Assembly: GCA_022827195.1 (NCBI GenBank)
Contig: JAJDTL010000004.1
Location: 372,001 to 436,000 of the forward strand
Direction of reading: 5' to 3'
Length of the DNA: 64,000 nucleotides
Source of the DNA: Caldilineaceae bacterium
GTDB lineage: Bacteria; Chloroflexota; Anaerolineae; Caldilineales; Caldilineaceae
The position numbers and the translations under genes are program-made. Below the pieces are notes generated by a model. That model had not been told where the DNA came from. It saw only the letters and a list, made by a program, of their open reading frames with translations, and searched no databases. The number at the start of each line of letters is the position of its first letter. The stretch's first letter is position 1. Positions 1 through 10,308 of this stretch are shown piece after piece.

Positions 1-963
1 AGTTATCAGATTCCAATTGAGGTCGGAGAGCTGCTTGCGCAGCGCCCAGACGACGCGCTGCTGCCGGCGGGCGCGCTCCAGGTCGCCGCCCCCCGATCTG
101 CGGCTGCGCACGTAGCTGAGCGCCTGCTGCCCGCTCAGCAGATGCTCGCCGGGGGGCAGGTTTAGGTAGATGCCCTCCTCCGGATAGTATTCGTAGAGGT
201 AACAGTCGACGTAGATTCTGAGCCCGCCCAGCTGATCAATCAGTCGCGTGAAGCCGTCGAACTGGAAGCGAACGTAATGATCGATCGAGAGGCCGAGCCG
301 TCTCTCGAGGATCGAAGTCAGCAGTCTGGGTCCACCGCCTCCCGGCGCGTCCATCTCGCCCAGATAGTCGATGACGTTGATTCGATTGGGCTGGTGGCCG
401 GGAATGTAATCCACATACATATCCCGGGGAAAGGATATGACGGCCGCCTCGCCAAGATCCGGATTCATCATCAGCAACATGATGACGTCGGTGCGCCAGT
501 TGGGCGTGCCCGGCCTCCGGTCGCTGCCCAATATCAGCACGTTCGTGGTTGCGCTCAGGTCGACGATCTCACGCGTTGGCAGGGGTGTATTTGTGGCAAT
601 CGGAACCTGTGTCGCCGTTGGCGTCGGGGTCTGCGTTGGTGTGGCGGTCGGTGGGACTTCGACCTGGGCTTGATTCGGCGGTACCTGTTGCGGCTTTTGA
701 ACCGGCGATTCGACAGGTTGCTGATCTCGAGGACCGTCCGGCGAGACGCCCGGCTCCCTGCCGGCGAGGGCATCCTCTGAATGGGCGGTCTCGACCGAAC
801 CGCTCTTGTCGCCGGAGACCTCGGAGCTCACAACGAAGAAGCTGAGCACAATGGCGCTGCCGAAGATCAGCAGCAAGTAAGGCCGGACGAAAGCGGGAAG
901 CCCGCGTCGAATTGGTTTGCGCGAAGACCGGGGTGGGACAGGAAAGTTACGCCTGATGCTCAT
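1..963 (-). CDS. LytR-CpsA-Psr (LCP) family protein, 3' end cut by window edge
   Basis: LCP enzymes transfer lipid-linked glycopolymers to peptidoglycan or other envelope acceptors on the outer face of the membrane. Translating the minus strand from the ATG at 961-963 gives 321 codons open to base 1, so the C-terminus lies outside the window. There is a basic N-terminus, one membrane segment (about residues 26-47), a Pro/Thr/Gln-rich linker with TPTQTPTPTAT to about residue 130, then the LCP domain. LCP hallmarks are NVLILGSDRRPG, the RTDVIML strand, SFPRDMYVDYIPG, RINVIDYLGEM, and the late block ALSYVRSR followed by GGDLERARRQQ, including the Arg residues that contact pyrophosphate. The start is supported by the membrane anchor directly after it; the ribosome binding site is weak. 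Family assignment is firm; the polymer is unknown. Confidence 0.9.
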   Translation of the reverse strand, partial: MSIRRNFPVPPRSSRKPIRRGLPAFVRPYLLLIFGSAIVLSFFVVSSEVSGDKSGSVETAHSEDALAGREPGVSPDGPRDQQPVESPVQKPQQVPPNQAQVEVPPTATPTQTPTPTATQVPIATNTPLPTREIVDLSATTNVLILGSDRRPGTPNWRTDVIMLLMMNPDLGEAAVISFPRDMYVDYIPGHQPNRINVIDYLGEMDAPGGGGPRLLTSILERRLGLSIDHYVRFQFDGFTRLIDQLGGLRIYVDCYLYEYYPEEGIYLNLPPGEHLLSGQQALSYVRSRRSGGGDLERARRQQRVVWALRKQLSDLNWNLIT

Positions 964-1042
964 GTCCGAACTGTACCTCGGAAACACGGGGCGGATGGAA
1001 GCTCCCTCGCCCGGGCGCCCGTCAAGCTAATTTGGGGGCAGA

Positions 1043-1077
1043 GAGTTAGTGAGAAGTGAGGAGTGAGGAGTGGGAAG
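1043..1077. repeat. 7-bp tandem array (TGAGGAG-type)
   Basis: Five consecutive heptamers occupy the gap between the LCP and cinA-like genes: GAGTTAG, TGAGAAG, TGAGGAG, TGAGGAG, TGGGAAG. The period is the same as in the arrays at 15.7, 26.9 and 49.0 kb, although the unit sequence differs and there is no CAGTTC leader. Confidence 0.6.
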
Positions 1078-1133
1078 CTAGACCGGCTCGTCCCCCTCTT
1101 TTCTCCCGGATCTACAGGAGAGCAGCCCGCTTG

Positions 1134-2384
1134 CTATACATCAATGCCAAGCAGGATGCGACGGAGCAGATCCATCGCCCTGTTGCCTACCCACGCATTC
1201 GTCAGGCGGTCCGCGCCGCCAAAGGGGAAGCGCACAACCTCTGTTCGATTTGGACCGGCGCAGCCGATCCAGGTCTCGCCGCCCCGGTTCGAATGGAAAG
1301 ACTCATCGGGGCGGCCGCTGGTGATAACTGCGAGGCCGTGCGAGGCCCCGAGCTCGTTGCGCAAATGTAAAGCCAGCTCTCTGGCCGCGTCGCTCTGCGA
1401 AAGGCGGTCGAGCATCCGCCTCGTCTCCTGGGACGGTTCGTCGACCGCGTGTATGCGCGAGTCCTCGGGACCGGCTCCGCTTCGCATCCGCTCGGCAATG
1501 GCGCCGCCGGACATCGTTTCAAGCAGTGCAACTTGCGCTTCAGCCTGGACAAGCAGCTGCGCCAGCACCGCTTCCACGGTTTCGTCCGGCGTCGTGCTGT
1601 AGACATATTCGCCGATCACTGCGCGCACGCGCGCTTCCATTTCGTCGAGCAACAGTTCGGCTTCGCTTATGGTTTCGGCACGGGCCGCGATGCGGACGTC
1701 GGCCTGCCCCAGGTGGGCGGCAAGGCCCATCGTCGGATTGGCGCTGTTCATCAGGTCGCCCAGCTCCGCGTCCAGATTGCTCTCACCGATGCCGACAGTC
1801 CGCAGGATGCGGCGGCGAATGACGCCTACCCCGCCCGTCAACTCGCGCAGATAGGGCAGCACGAGATCGTTCATCATCTGCTTCATCTCTCGCGGCACGC
1901 CTGGCATGGCGATGACCTTGCCTTCCCGTCCCTGGCGGCGGTCAACCGTGATGAATCCCGGCGCGGTGCCGACCGGATTCTCAAGCACCGTCGCCGATTC
2001 GGGGATCAAAGCCTGGCGCAGGTTGTTCTCGCTCATCTGGCGATACCCCCAACGGGCGAACCTTTCGCGCAGATTGGCTTCGATCTCCGGCTGGCTCTCG
2101 AGTGGACAGCCGGTCGCGTTTGCGATTGCATCGCGCGTGATGTCGTCCGCTGTGGGTCCGAGCCCACCTGTGATGAGGACAACGTCGCTGCGGGCCAGGG
2201 CCATCTCCAACACGCCGCGCAGCCGCGGCTCGTTGTCGCCAACCGTGGTCTTGAAGTAGAGATTGACGCCGATTTCACGCAACTGCTGCGCGATCCAGGC
2301 AGCATTCGTGTCGACGATATCGCCGAGGAGGATTTCGGTGCCGGAGGTTACTAGCTCGGCTGCGATAGCATTGGAGTCAGTCAT
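1134..2384 (-). CDS. cinA: CinA-family protein with degenerate C-terminal amidase domain
   Basis: CinA joins an N-terminal MoCF/MoaB-like domain (ADP-ribose pyrophosphatase in characterised members) to a C-terminal nicotinamide-mononucleotide deamidase domain, acting in pyridine nucleotide salvage. The N-terminal part is standard: AELVTSGTEILLGDIVDTNA, then ITGGLGPTADDITRDA, then AMPGVPREMKQMM. The C-terminal part is short and altered: the usual ESCTGG active-site block reads ETMSGG, and the Tyr-Ser-Asn and GPGGG stretches seen in deamidases are missing. Only the final LLRRILL helix looks conserved. I chose the ATG at 2384, eight residues before the conserved block; an upstream ATG at 2405 would add seven residues. 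The protein is about 416 residues, normal for the family. Amidase activity is doubtful (inference). Confidence 0.85.
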   Translation of the reverse strand: MTDSNAIAAELVTSGTEILLGDIVDTNAAWIAQQLREIGVNLYFKTTVGDNEPRLRGVLEMALARSDVVLITGGLGPTADDITRDAIANATGCPLESQPEIEANLRERFARWGYRQMSENNLRQALIPESATVLENPVGTAPGFITVDRRQGREGKVIAMPGVPREMKQMMNDLVLPYLRELTGGVGVIRRRILRTVGIGESNLDAELGDLMNSANPTMGLAAHLGQADVRIAARAETISEAELLLDEMEARVRAVIGEYVYSTTPDETVEAVLAQLLVQAEAQVALLETMSGGAIAERMRSGAGPEDSRIHAVDEPSQETRRMLDRLSQSDAARELALHLRNELGASHGLAVITSGRPDESFHSNRGGETWIGCAGPNRTEVVRFPFGGADRLTNAWVGNRAMDLLRRILLGIDV

Positions 2385-2432
2385 ACGCTCTTTTGACAAA
2401 TGCATGGTGGCCAGAAGGCCGGATAAAGATGC

Positions 2433-4010
2433 CTAAAGCAGCAACGCGACCTGCCCGCGAATGCTCTTGACTCGGTTTGCCAGCGCCATATTTCCTTCGC
2501 CGCTGAAGCGCTCTTCCAGCGATTTCAACGCGTCGACAAACTCCTGCGAAAGATCGGCGCGACTCTCCTGCAAGAGGCGTCGCAGTGTTCCCTCGTCTGG
2601 CGCGGCGAGCAGCCGGTTGAGCAACCTCAGCTCCGGCGGAAGGCGCTCTTCGACAATCGCGACCGCCTTCTGGTAGATCAAGCGCAGTCTCTGCACGGCG
2701 AAGGCGGCCCTGTTCTTTTCCGCCTGCTGGATGTTGGATGCCAGAACCGCGAGAAACATCTCATCGATCTGGTCCGCGTTTTCCTGCAGGGCTGCGTCGG
2801 TGTCAGGAGCTTGAAGGACCTTCTGCAGGACGGCCTGGACCTGTTGTGCCGCCATCTGCTGGCTCTGGCTGCGCTGCTCACCAATTTCAACCACCAGTTC
2901 GCGAATGGCGATCAGGGCGGACCGTTCCTCGGGATCGTCGGTGCCTTCGAGACGGTCGGCCAGGCCGAGAAGAAACTGGTAGTCGGTCAGTGCGGCCGCG
3001 GCGTTAAGGACTGCGGAAGCAATCGCCTCACCGCTTTCACCCTTAAGCCAGTACTCCACAAGTAGTGAAAGCAGCTCGTTCCGTGACGTGCCTGGCCCGA
3101 TCTTGCCCAGCGCATCCTGGACTCGCTCCTCGAGCGCCCTCAGCTCCTTGCCGGCTTCGGTCGTCTCCATCAAGGAGTTGCGCAAATTCAGAATGGCCTC
3201 GAGCTGCTCCGACTCGCCTTCGGCGGAAAGAGCATTGATCACCTGGCTCAACAGGACGAAAAAGCTCGAGTCGACCAGGCCCTTGTTGCGGTCCACGACC
3301 ATCTGCATTGCCGCCTCGTCGCTTCCAAGCCGAATGAGACTGCCAATCAGCTCGGACTGCTCACGTCGGCGGCGCAGCATTTCCGGCGTTACGCCTTCGA
3401 ATCCCCACAGCTTCTCCATCAGCGAGTCCCACTCGAAGAACTGCTGCGGCTGTAGCATATAGCCGCGGCGCTCGTCGGAGGGCAGGCGGCCCATCAGGGC
3501 CTGGCTCATGTCGCCGATTGTCTTCTGGAGCTGCATGTCGTCAATGCGGGCCTGGCCCGGAACGACGACGCCCAAAAACTCGTGTTCAGGATCGTGGACC
3601 ATTAGAGGTACGCTGAGAGGCCCGCCCGCGCCGCAGGCACTGCAGACTGCCGTATTGATCTGGCCGCCAAGCACCATCGGCTTGAGCTCCGGGTTGGCTC
3701 CGAAATCGACAATTGTGAACACCGCCGCCGTGTAGGCAACACCGCAGCCGGGGCAGGTCACCTGCACACCCGCGGGCGGAAACAACAGGTCCAGCTCGGG
3801 CTGTGATCGCTCGCGCTCCGAATCGCTGTCAGACGCGGCTGCGGCAGCCTCCCTCTCCTGGGAATCGGGCTGTACAGGGGCCTGGTCTTCGCTTTGCGTT
3901 TCCGGCTTTTCCTCTTCTTTGCGACGCGAAGTCGAAAACCCCTTGGGGAGTTCTATTCCGCCCGCCGGCTGTGACGGTGGTGGGCTGCCGGGTGTCCAGA
4001 TTTCAGTCAT
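2433..4010 (-). CDS. CpXC-domain protein
   Basis: This cytoplasmic 525-residue protein has a CpXC zinc-ribbon-like domain of unknown function. Residues 1-80 are acidic, Pro/Glu/Ser-rich and probably disordered. The CpXC domain starts near residue 82 with VTCPGCGVAYTAAVFTIVD and a second Cys pair in AVCSACGAGG, consistent with four Cys ligands for one metal. The remaining 350 residues are predominantly helical, Leu/Glu/Gln-rich, and have no enzyme motif I recognise. There is no signal peptide or membrane segment. It starts 5 bp after the stop of the TPR-like gene, so the two are very likely co-translated and may work together. The domain call is good; the function is unknown. Confidence 0.8.
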   Translation of the reverse strand: MTEIWTPGSPPPSQPAGGIELPKGFSTSRRKEEEKPETQSEDQAPVQPDSQEREAAAAASDSDSERERSQPELDLLFPPAGVQVTCPGCGVAYTAAVFTIVDFGANPELKPMVLGGQINTAVCSACGAGGPLSVPLMVHDPEHEFLGVVVPGQARIDDMQLQKTIGDMSQALMGRLPSDERRGYMLQPQQFFEWDSLMEKLWGFEGVTPEMLRRRREQSELIGSLIRLGSDEAAMQMVVDRNKGLVDSSFFVLLSQVINALSAEGESEQLEAILNLRNSLMETTEAGKELRALEERVQDALGKIGPGTSRNELLSLLVEYWLKGESGEAIASAVLNAAAALTDYQFLLGLADRLEGTDDPEERSALIAIRELVVEIGEQRSQSQQMAAQQVQAVLQKVLQAPDTDAALQENADQIDEMFLAVLASNIQQAEKNRAAFAVQRLRLIYQKAVAIVEERLPPELRLLNRLLAAPDEGTLRRLLQESRADLSQEFVDALKSLEERFSGEGNMALANRVKSIRGQVALLL

Positions 4011-4015
4011 GACAA

Positions 4016-4816
4016 TCAGTCCAAGTCTTCATGAAAGTTCAGTTTGGTCTGCAACGTTTCCCTCACAAGCTCGGCCAGGGCCCAGCGTTTTCTCGTCAGC
4101 GCGTCGATGAGCCAGGCCTGGTGGGTGGCGCGGGCGGCAAGTTTTCGCCGCTGCGCTGCAGTGAGGGATGGCTCCTCGGCGATCACCCCCAGGGGAGCCA
4201 GCAGGTCGCCCACGGTCTTCGCCATCTCGGAAAAATCATCCATATCCGGCAGCTGGCCAGGCCCGGCGCTATCAACCGCCTTCTGCAGAGCGACTCCCAG
4301 GGGCAAAAGGGCCGGCAGCTGGTCGGAGTCGATCAGATGACGGGCGACCGGTACGACCTGATCGAGCGTCGACAGCACCATACCGGCATCGCGCTGTAGT
4401 GCGAGAGTCACGGCCTTGGCAAACGAGGTCGCTGCGGCCGTGATATTCCCGCTCCGCACGTGCAGGAATCCGTCAACGCGAAACGCCTGCACAAGCCCCG
4501 CAGCATCGCCGATCGCGATGAAAGTCTCCTGGGCCTTCTGATTGCAGGCGAACGCGCGGTCGATCGATCCCCTGGATTCCTCCAGCACGGCAAGCTGCGC
4601 CATCGCTCGCGCGAATCCAGCACGGTCATCCACCTCGACAGCCGCGTCTGCCGCGCCTGCGAACCGCTGTGCCGCGGCCGGCAAGTCTTGCGCTGAGGCC
4701 AGGGTCGCGCCCTCGCGCAACAACGCCAGCACCGCTGCATCAGGCTGCAACTCGGACGATACCGGATCAGCAGCCCCAGGTTCCTCTCCGGACGGCTGTG
4801 TTTCGTTGTTCAGCAT
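4016..4816 (-). CDS. TPR-like helical protein, unknown function
   Basis: This 266-residue soluble protein has Ala/Leu-rich helical pairs spaced like tetratricopeptide repeats. Residues about 25-140 contain successive units ending in A-x-x-x-A-x patterns, for example AAAQRFAGAADAAVE, then RAFACNQKAQETFIAIGD, then AAATSFAKAVTLALQRD. A second helical region follows a Pro/Asp-rich stretch. No catalytic motif is visible. It sits between ligA (81 bp upstream) and the CpXC gene (5 bp downstream) on the same strand, so an adaptor role for the CpXC protein is the simplest inference. The TPR assignment comes from pattern only; individual repeats are divergent. Confidence 0.65.
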   Translation of the reverse strand: MLNNETQPSGEEPGAADPVSSELQPDAAVLALLREGATLASAQDLPAAAQRFAGAADAAVEVDDRAGFARAMAQLAVLEESRGSIDRAFACNQKAQETFIAIGDAAGLVQAFRVDGFLHVRSGNITAAATSFAKAVTLALQRDAGMVLSTLDQVVPVARHLIDSDQLPALLPLGVALQKAVDSAGPGQLPDMDDFSEMAKTVGDLLAPLGVIAEEPSLTAAQRRKLAARATHQAWLIDALTRKRWALAELVRETLQTKLNFHEDLD

Positions 4817-4897
4817 CTTGAATTCTATCCAAAGAGCAGGAATTGTGCCACAACCGGCTGTCGCGTGCGCGCTCGTCTCTTCGTTGCCGTCGGCTAT

Positions 4898-7093
<2,196 letters not shown>

Positions 7094-8293
7094 CTATTCG
7101 TCCATGACAAAGAAGTCAGACGCGCTCCAGCCTGCCAGGGGAACGCCATCCGCGTCGAGCAGACCGGGCACCCTGACACGGTACCACAGGTGGCCGTCGG
7201 CATCGACCGGATACGGATCACCCTCCCGTTCCGGCTCCAGCACGACCACCGTTTCACCTTCCGGAATAACCGCAACAAACCCGCCGTTCAGATTTGGATC
7301 GGCGCGCAGCATGACCCCCTCGCCTCCTGTTTCGCCGACCTTGACATTGCTGAGAACAGGCAACATCACCCGCGTAGGCTCCGGCTGCGCCTCGGTCGTC
7401 GGCGTCGCCGGTTCCGGTGTCGGCGAGGCTTCCTCCACCTGCTGTACCGTCGGCTCGGCCGCTGTCGGTGGCACGTCCTCCGACCCTCCCGTCAGCCTCG
7501 AAACTGCCAGCCACACCAACCCTACGATGACAACCAGCACGATGCCACCGATTACCCACACCGGTCCGGTCCGGCCGAGCTTGCGGCGCGGCGGCGGTGT
7601 CATCGCAACGTCGGCCGCGGGCGTTTCGTCGAATAACGCATACTCCTTTTCAGGAAGCGGCTCGACCGACATCCCTGAGTCCGGCGAGATATTCACCCAG
7701 CCCGCCGAACCTATCGCCTCACTCCCGGCAGAGGCTTCGTCTTGCGGAGTTGCCTCCAGCGCCGGTTCAAAGGCCGGCTCTTCGTCCGATACTTCCTCGA
7801 ATCCAGGTGCTTCTGCTGAATACGGCTCGCCGGCCGTTTCGGGCTGCCCCCGCAACATCGGATCAGGTGAGGGTAGGGTCTGTTCAGTGTCGGGCCCGAA
7901 CAGAGGATCCCCCGCATCCGGCACCGGCCGAAAGTCAGCGTCCTGTATGGCGTTGGACTCGGTGCCAAACGCCGGCTCCGGCGAACCTGACAAGCCGGTA
8001 CTTAAGCTGTCCAGCGCGTCCGGCTCTGGGTCAGGTTCTGCGTCCGGCGAAAACACCGGTTGCGCCGGGTCCGAAGCATGTTCATCCGGAGGGAAGATCG
8101 GTTCTCCGAACGCCGGCTCGCCCTCTTGGTGATCCTCCCGTCCAGGCCCGTCTTTTCCCGATTCCCAGGTCTGCCCGGAATCCGCGTCCTGAACTCTATC
8201 AGATTTCGACTGCTCGGGGGTTGCATCATCCGTTCTGAAGATCGGCTCGTCCATCTCCGGTTCGAGGTCCGGACGCTTGGCGTCTTCGGTCAC
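7094..8293 (-). CDS. Single-pass membrane protein with repeated Pro-Phe-Asp motifs and SH3-like C-terminus
   Basis: This protein of about 399 residues is unfamiliar as a whole. The N-terminal 260 residues are acidic, Pro/Glu/Asp-rich and probably disordered, with recurring short motifs (EPIFRTDD, EPIFPPDE, QPVFSPDA, DPLFGPDT). A single hydrophobic helix follows a basic stretch, VIGGIVLVVIVGLVWLAV. After a Thr/Pro/Glu linker comes a C-terminal domain resembling bacterial SH3 domains: VMLRADPNLNGGFVAVIPEG and a GHLWYRVRV block. The expected topology is disordered tail inside, SH3-like domain outside. I set the start at the GTG at 8291-8293, which overlaps the polX stop (GTGA) and follows GGAGGTG at 7 bp; a longer reading frame to 8383 would overlap polX heavily. 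It is probably translationally coupled to polX. Confidence 0.75.
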   Translation of the reverse strand: MTEDAKRPDLEPEMDEPIFRTDDATPEQSKSDRVQDADSGQTWESGKDGPGREDHQEGEPAFGEPIFPPDEHASDPAQPVFSPDAEPDPEPDALDSLSTGLSGSPEPAFGTESNAIQDADFRPVPDAGDPLFGPDTEQTLPSPDPMLRGQPETAGEPYSAEAPGFEEVSDEEPAFEPALEATPQDEASAGSEAIGSAGWVNISPDSGMSVEPLPEKEYALFDETPAADVAMTPPPRRKLGRTGPVWVIGGIVLVVIVGLVWLAVSRLTGGSEDVPPTAAEPTVQQVEEASPTPEPATPTTEAQPEPTRVMLPVLSNVKVGETGGEGVMLRADPNLNGGFVAVIPEGETVVVLEPEREGDPYPVDADGHLWYRVRVPGLLDADGVPLAGWSASDFFVMDE

Positions 8294-10095
8294 TTTGTGC
8301 ACCTCCCGGATTGATTCCTTTTGAGCAGTCCAAGCAGTTCGTCCAGCGGACGCGTGTTCAGCACGTCTGAGTGGCGCAGCCATGCCCGGCGGGCGGTATG
8401 GATGCCGTAGAGCATCAGGTCGAGCTGGCCGGTGCTATGGGCATCGGTGTTGATGACGATTCTGCAGCCCAATTCAACCGCCTGCCGCGCCTGTTCGGCT
8501 GACAGGTCGAGCCGGGCAGGGTTGGCGTTGATCTCGAGGGCCGTTCCCGTCTCGGCACACGCCAACATCACGCGCTCAATGTCGATCTCCGAGGGCGCGC
8601 GCCGGCCCAGCAGCCGGCCGGTCGGATGGCCGATCACGTCCACGTGGGGATTGTGGACCGCCTTCAGGCATCGTTCGGTGATGCGCTCGCGATCCTGGCG
8701 CAGGCCGATATGAATGCTGGCGACCACGACATCGAGCGAAGCTAGCACGTCGTCGGGTAGTCCCAGTTCTCCATCGCCCAAGACCTCGACTTCGGTGCCC
8801 TGTATCAGCCTGAAGTCAACGCCAGCGGCAGCAAATCTATCGTTAACGGCATCGATCTCGCGGCGTTGCGCGATCAACGCCGCGCCGTCCACGCCCCCGG
8901 TTACCCCCAGGCCGATGCTGTGGTCGGTGACGGCCCAGTAGCGATAGCCCTTGCTCCGTGCGGCCTCCGCCATCTCGGCAACTGAGGCCTTGCCGTCGCT
9001 CCAGGTTGTATGGCCGTGAACTTCGCCGCTGATCTGCCCTTGCTCGATTAGCTGTGGCAACGCCCGGCGTTGCGCGGCGTCGATCTCTTCGCCGCCCTCG
9101 CGCAGCTCGGGCGTTATCCATTGCAGGCCGATCAGCTCATAGAACCCCTCTTCGCTGGCGAGTGCGCCGCGGCCGTCGTCGTCGACGGCGTCAAAGCGGT
9201 CTGCAGGCGCCAGGCCATTCTCGTCGAGGTGCAAGCCGGCACGCTGCGCCTGTTCCCTTAACGCGGCCAGATGCTTTCGATTCCCCGTTGCATGGCAAAG
9301 TGCAGCGCCCCAGTTTCCTGCCTCTACCAGGCTGAGCGCAGCCTGCATCCCGTTGGAGAGCAGGACGCGCGCATCTCTTTCGCCCCTCTCCAGCACCTCT
9401 GCAGCCTGCGGCAGGCCCATGAACTGCTGTAGCGCCTTCTGCGGAGCATGGCTGACCCCAATCAGCCGGATCTCGCCCGTGGTCTCGCGCCAGCGGCGCA
9501 GACTGCCGGCAACTTCGATTCGCTCCAACACCTCCCCTGCCTGGTCTCGAAGCGTCTGCGCAAGCTCTTGCGCCGCCGGGAGCGCCGCCCCGATCGGCGT
9601 ACGGTCATCGGACCGGCTCTCGAGAAGCTTGATTCCCTTGAGGATTCGTTCTTCGGTCTTGGCGCCAAACCCTTTCAGCCCCCGCAATCTGCCCTGCTCC
9701 GCGGCCGTCTGCATCGCCGCTACGCTGGCGATGTCCAGCTCCTTCCACAGCCGCCTTACCGTCTTGGGACCGACGTCCGGCACCTGCATCATGGCCACAA
9801 CGCCTTCGGGGACCTGCGACGCCAGCTCGTCGTAGTACGGAAGCGAGCCGGTTTCGAGCAGCGTAGCAATCTTTTCGGCGATTGCCTTGCCGATCCTGGG
9901 GAGATCTTCCAGCCCACCTGACGCCGCCACCTCATTAATGTCCGTTTCGAGGCCATCGACCGTGCGCGCGGCATTCTGATAGGCCATGACGACAAAGCGG
10001 CTCTCGTCCAGGATTTGCAGTAGCTGGCCGATCGACCGAAACAGGTCGGCAACTTCCTTGTTGTTCATCGTAGGCCGGTTCGCGCCGTTCGCCAC
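8290..10095 (-). CDS. polX: PolX-type protein: family X polymerase fold plus PHP domain
   Basis: Bacterial PolX proteins combine a polymerase-beta-like gap-filling domain with a C-terminal PHP 3'-5' exonuclease for base-excision repair. The 601 residues match that layout. The N-terminal 8-kDa and HhH region reads VVMAYQNAARTVDGLE, LPRIGKAIAEKIATLL and VPDVGPKTVRRLW. The PHP domain holds metal motifs HGHTTWSDG, VTDHS, GTEVEVLGDG, ASIHIG, GHPTGRLLG, INANPARLDLS and INTDAHS. In the palm, the usual G-D-I-D metal-binding block following GSLRR reads GEIRLI, so both catalytic Asp are gone; DNA synthesis is therefore doubtful while the nuclease looks intact. The start is GTG with an AGGG about 9 bp upstream; an ATG at 10068 is the alternative. 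Confidence 0.92.
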   Translation of the reverse strand: MANGANRPTMNNKEVADLFRSIGQLLQILDESRFVVMAYQNAARTVDGLETDINEVAASGGLEDLPRIGKAIAEKIATLLETGSLPYYDELASQVPEGVVAMMQVPDVGPKTVRRLWKELDIASVAAMQTAAEQGRLRGLKGFGAKTEERILKGIKLLESRSDDRTPIGAALPAAQELAQTLRDQAGEVLERIEVAGSLRRWRETTGEIRLIGVSHAPQKALQQFMGLPQAAEVLERGERDARVLLSNGMQAALSLVEAGNWGAALCHATGNRKHLAALREQAQRAGLHLDENGLAPADRFDAVDDDGRGALASEEGFYELIGLQWITPELREGGEEIDAAQRRALPQLIEQGQISGEVHGHTTWSDGKASVAEMAEAARSKGYRYWAVTDHSIGLGVTGGVDGAALIAQRREIDAVNDRFAAAGVDFRLIQGTEVEVLGDGELGLPDDVLASLDVVVASIHIGLRQDRERITERCLKAVHNPHVDVIGHPTGRLLGRRAPSEIDIERVMLACAETGTALEINANPARLDLSAEQARQAVELGCRIVINTDAHSTGQLDLMLYGIHTARRAWLRHSDVLNTRPLDELLGLLKRNQSGRCTK

Positions 10096-10308
10096 CGTCT
10101 TGACCCTCGAAATTTCTGGCTTGAAAGGCTGTTTTCAACGCCAATTCAGGTTACACTGATTGTCGGGATCAGCGCAAATGGGCCTCTTCTCTCCTCCCGG
10201 AGGACGGTGGACGAGCCCACTGTTTTCAACCCGTTCGCGCTTCGCTGCAACTGCCTGTACAATGGCGTTGAATCTGCGACGAACCGGAGGCTGGGAAAGG
10301 GAAGGAAG

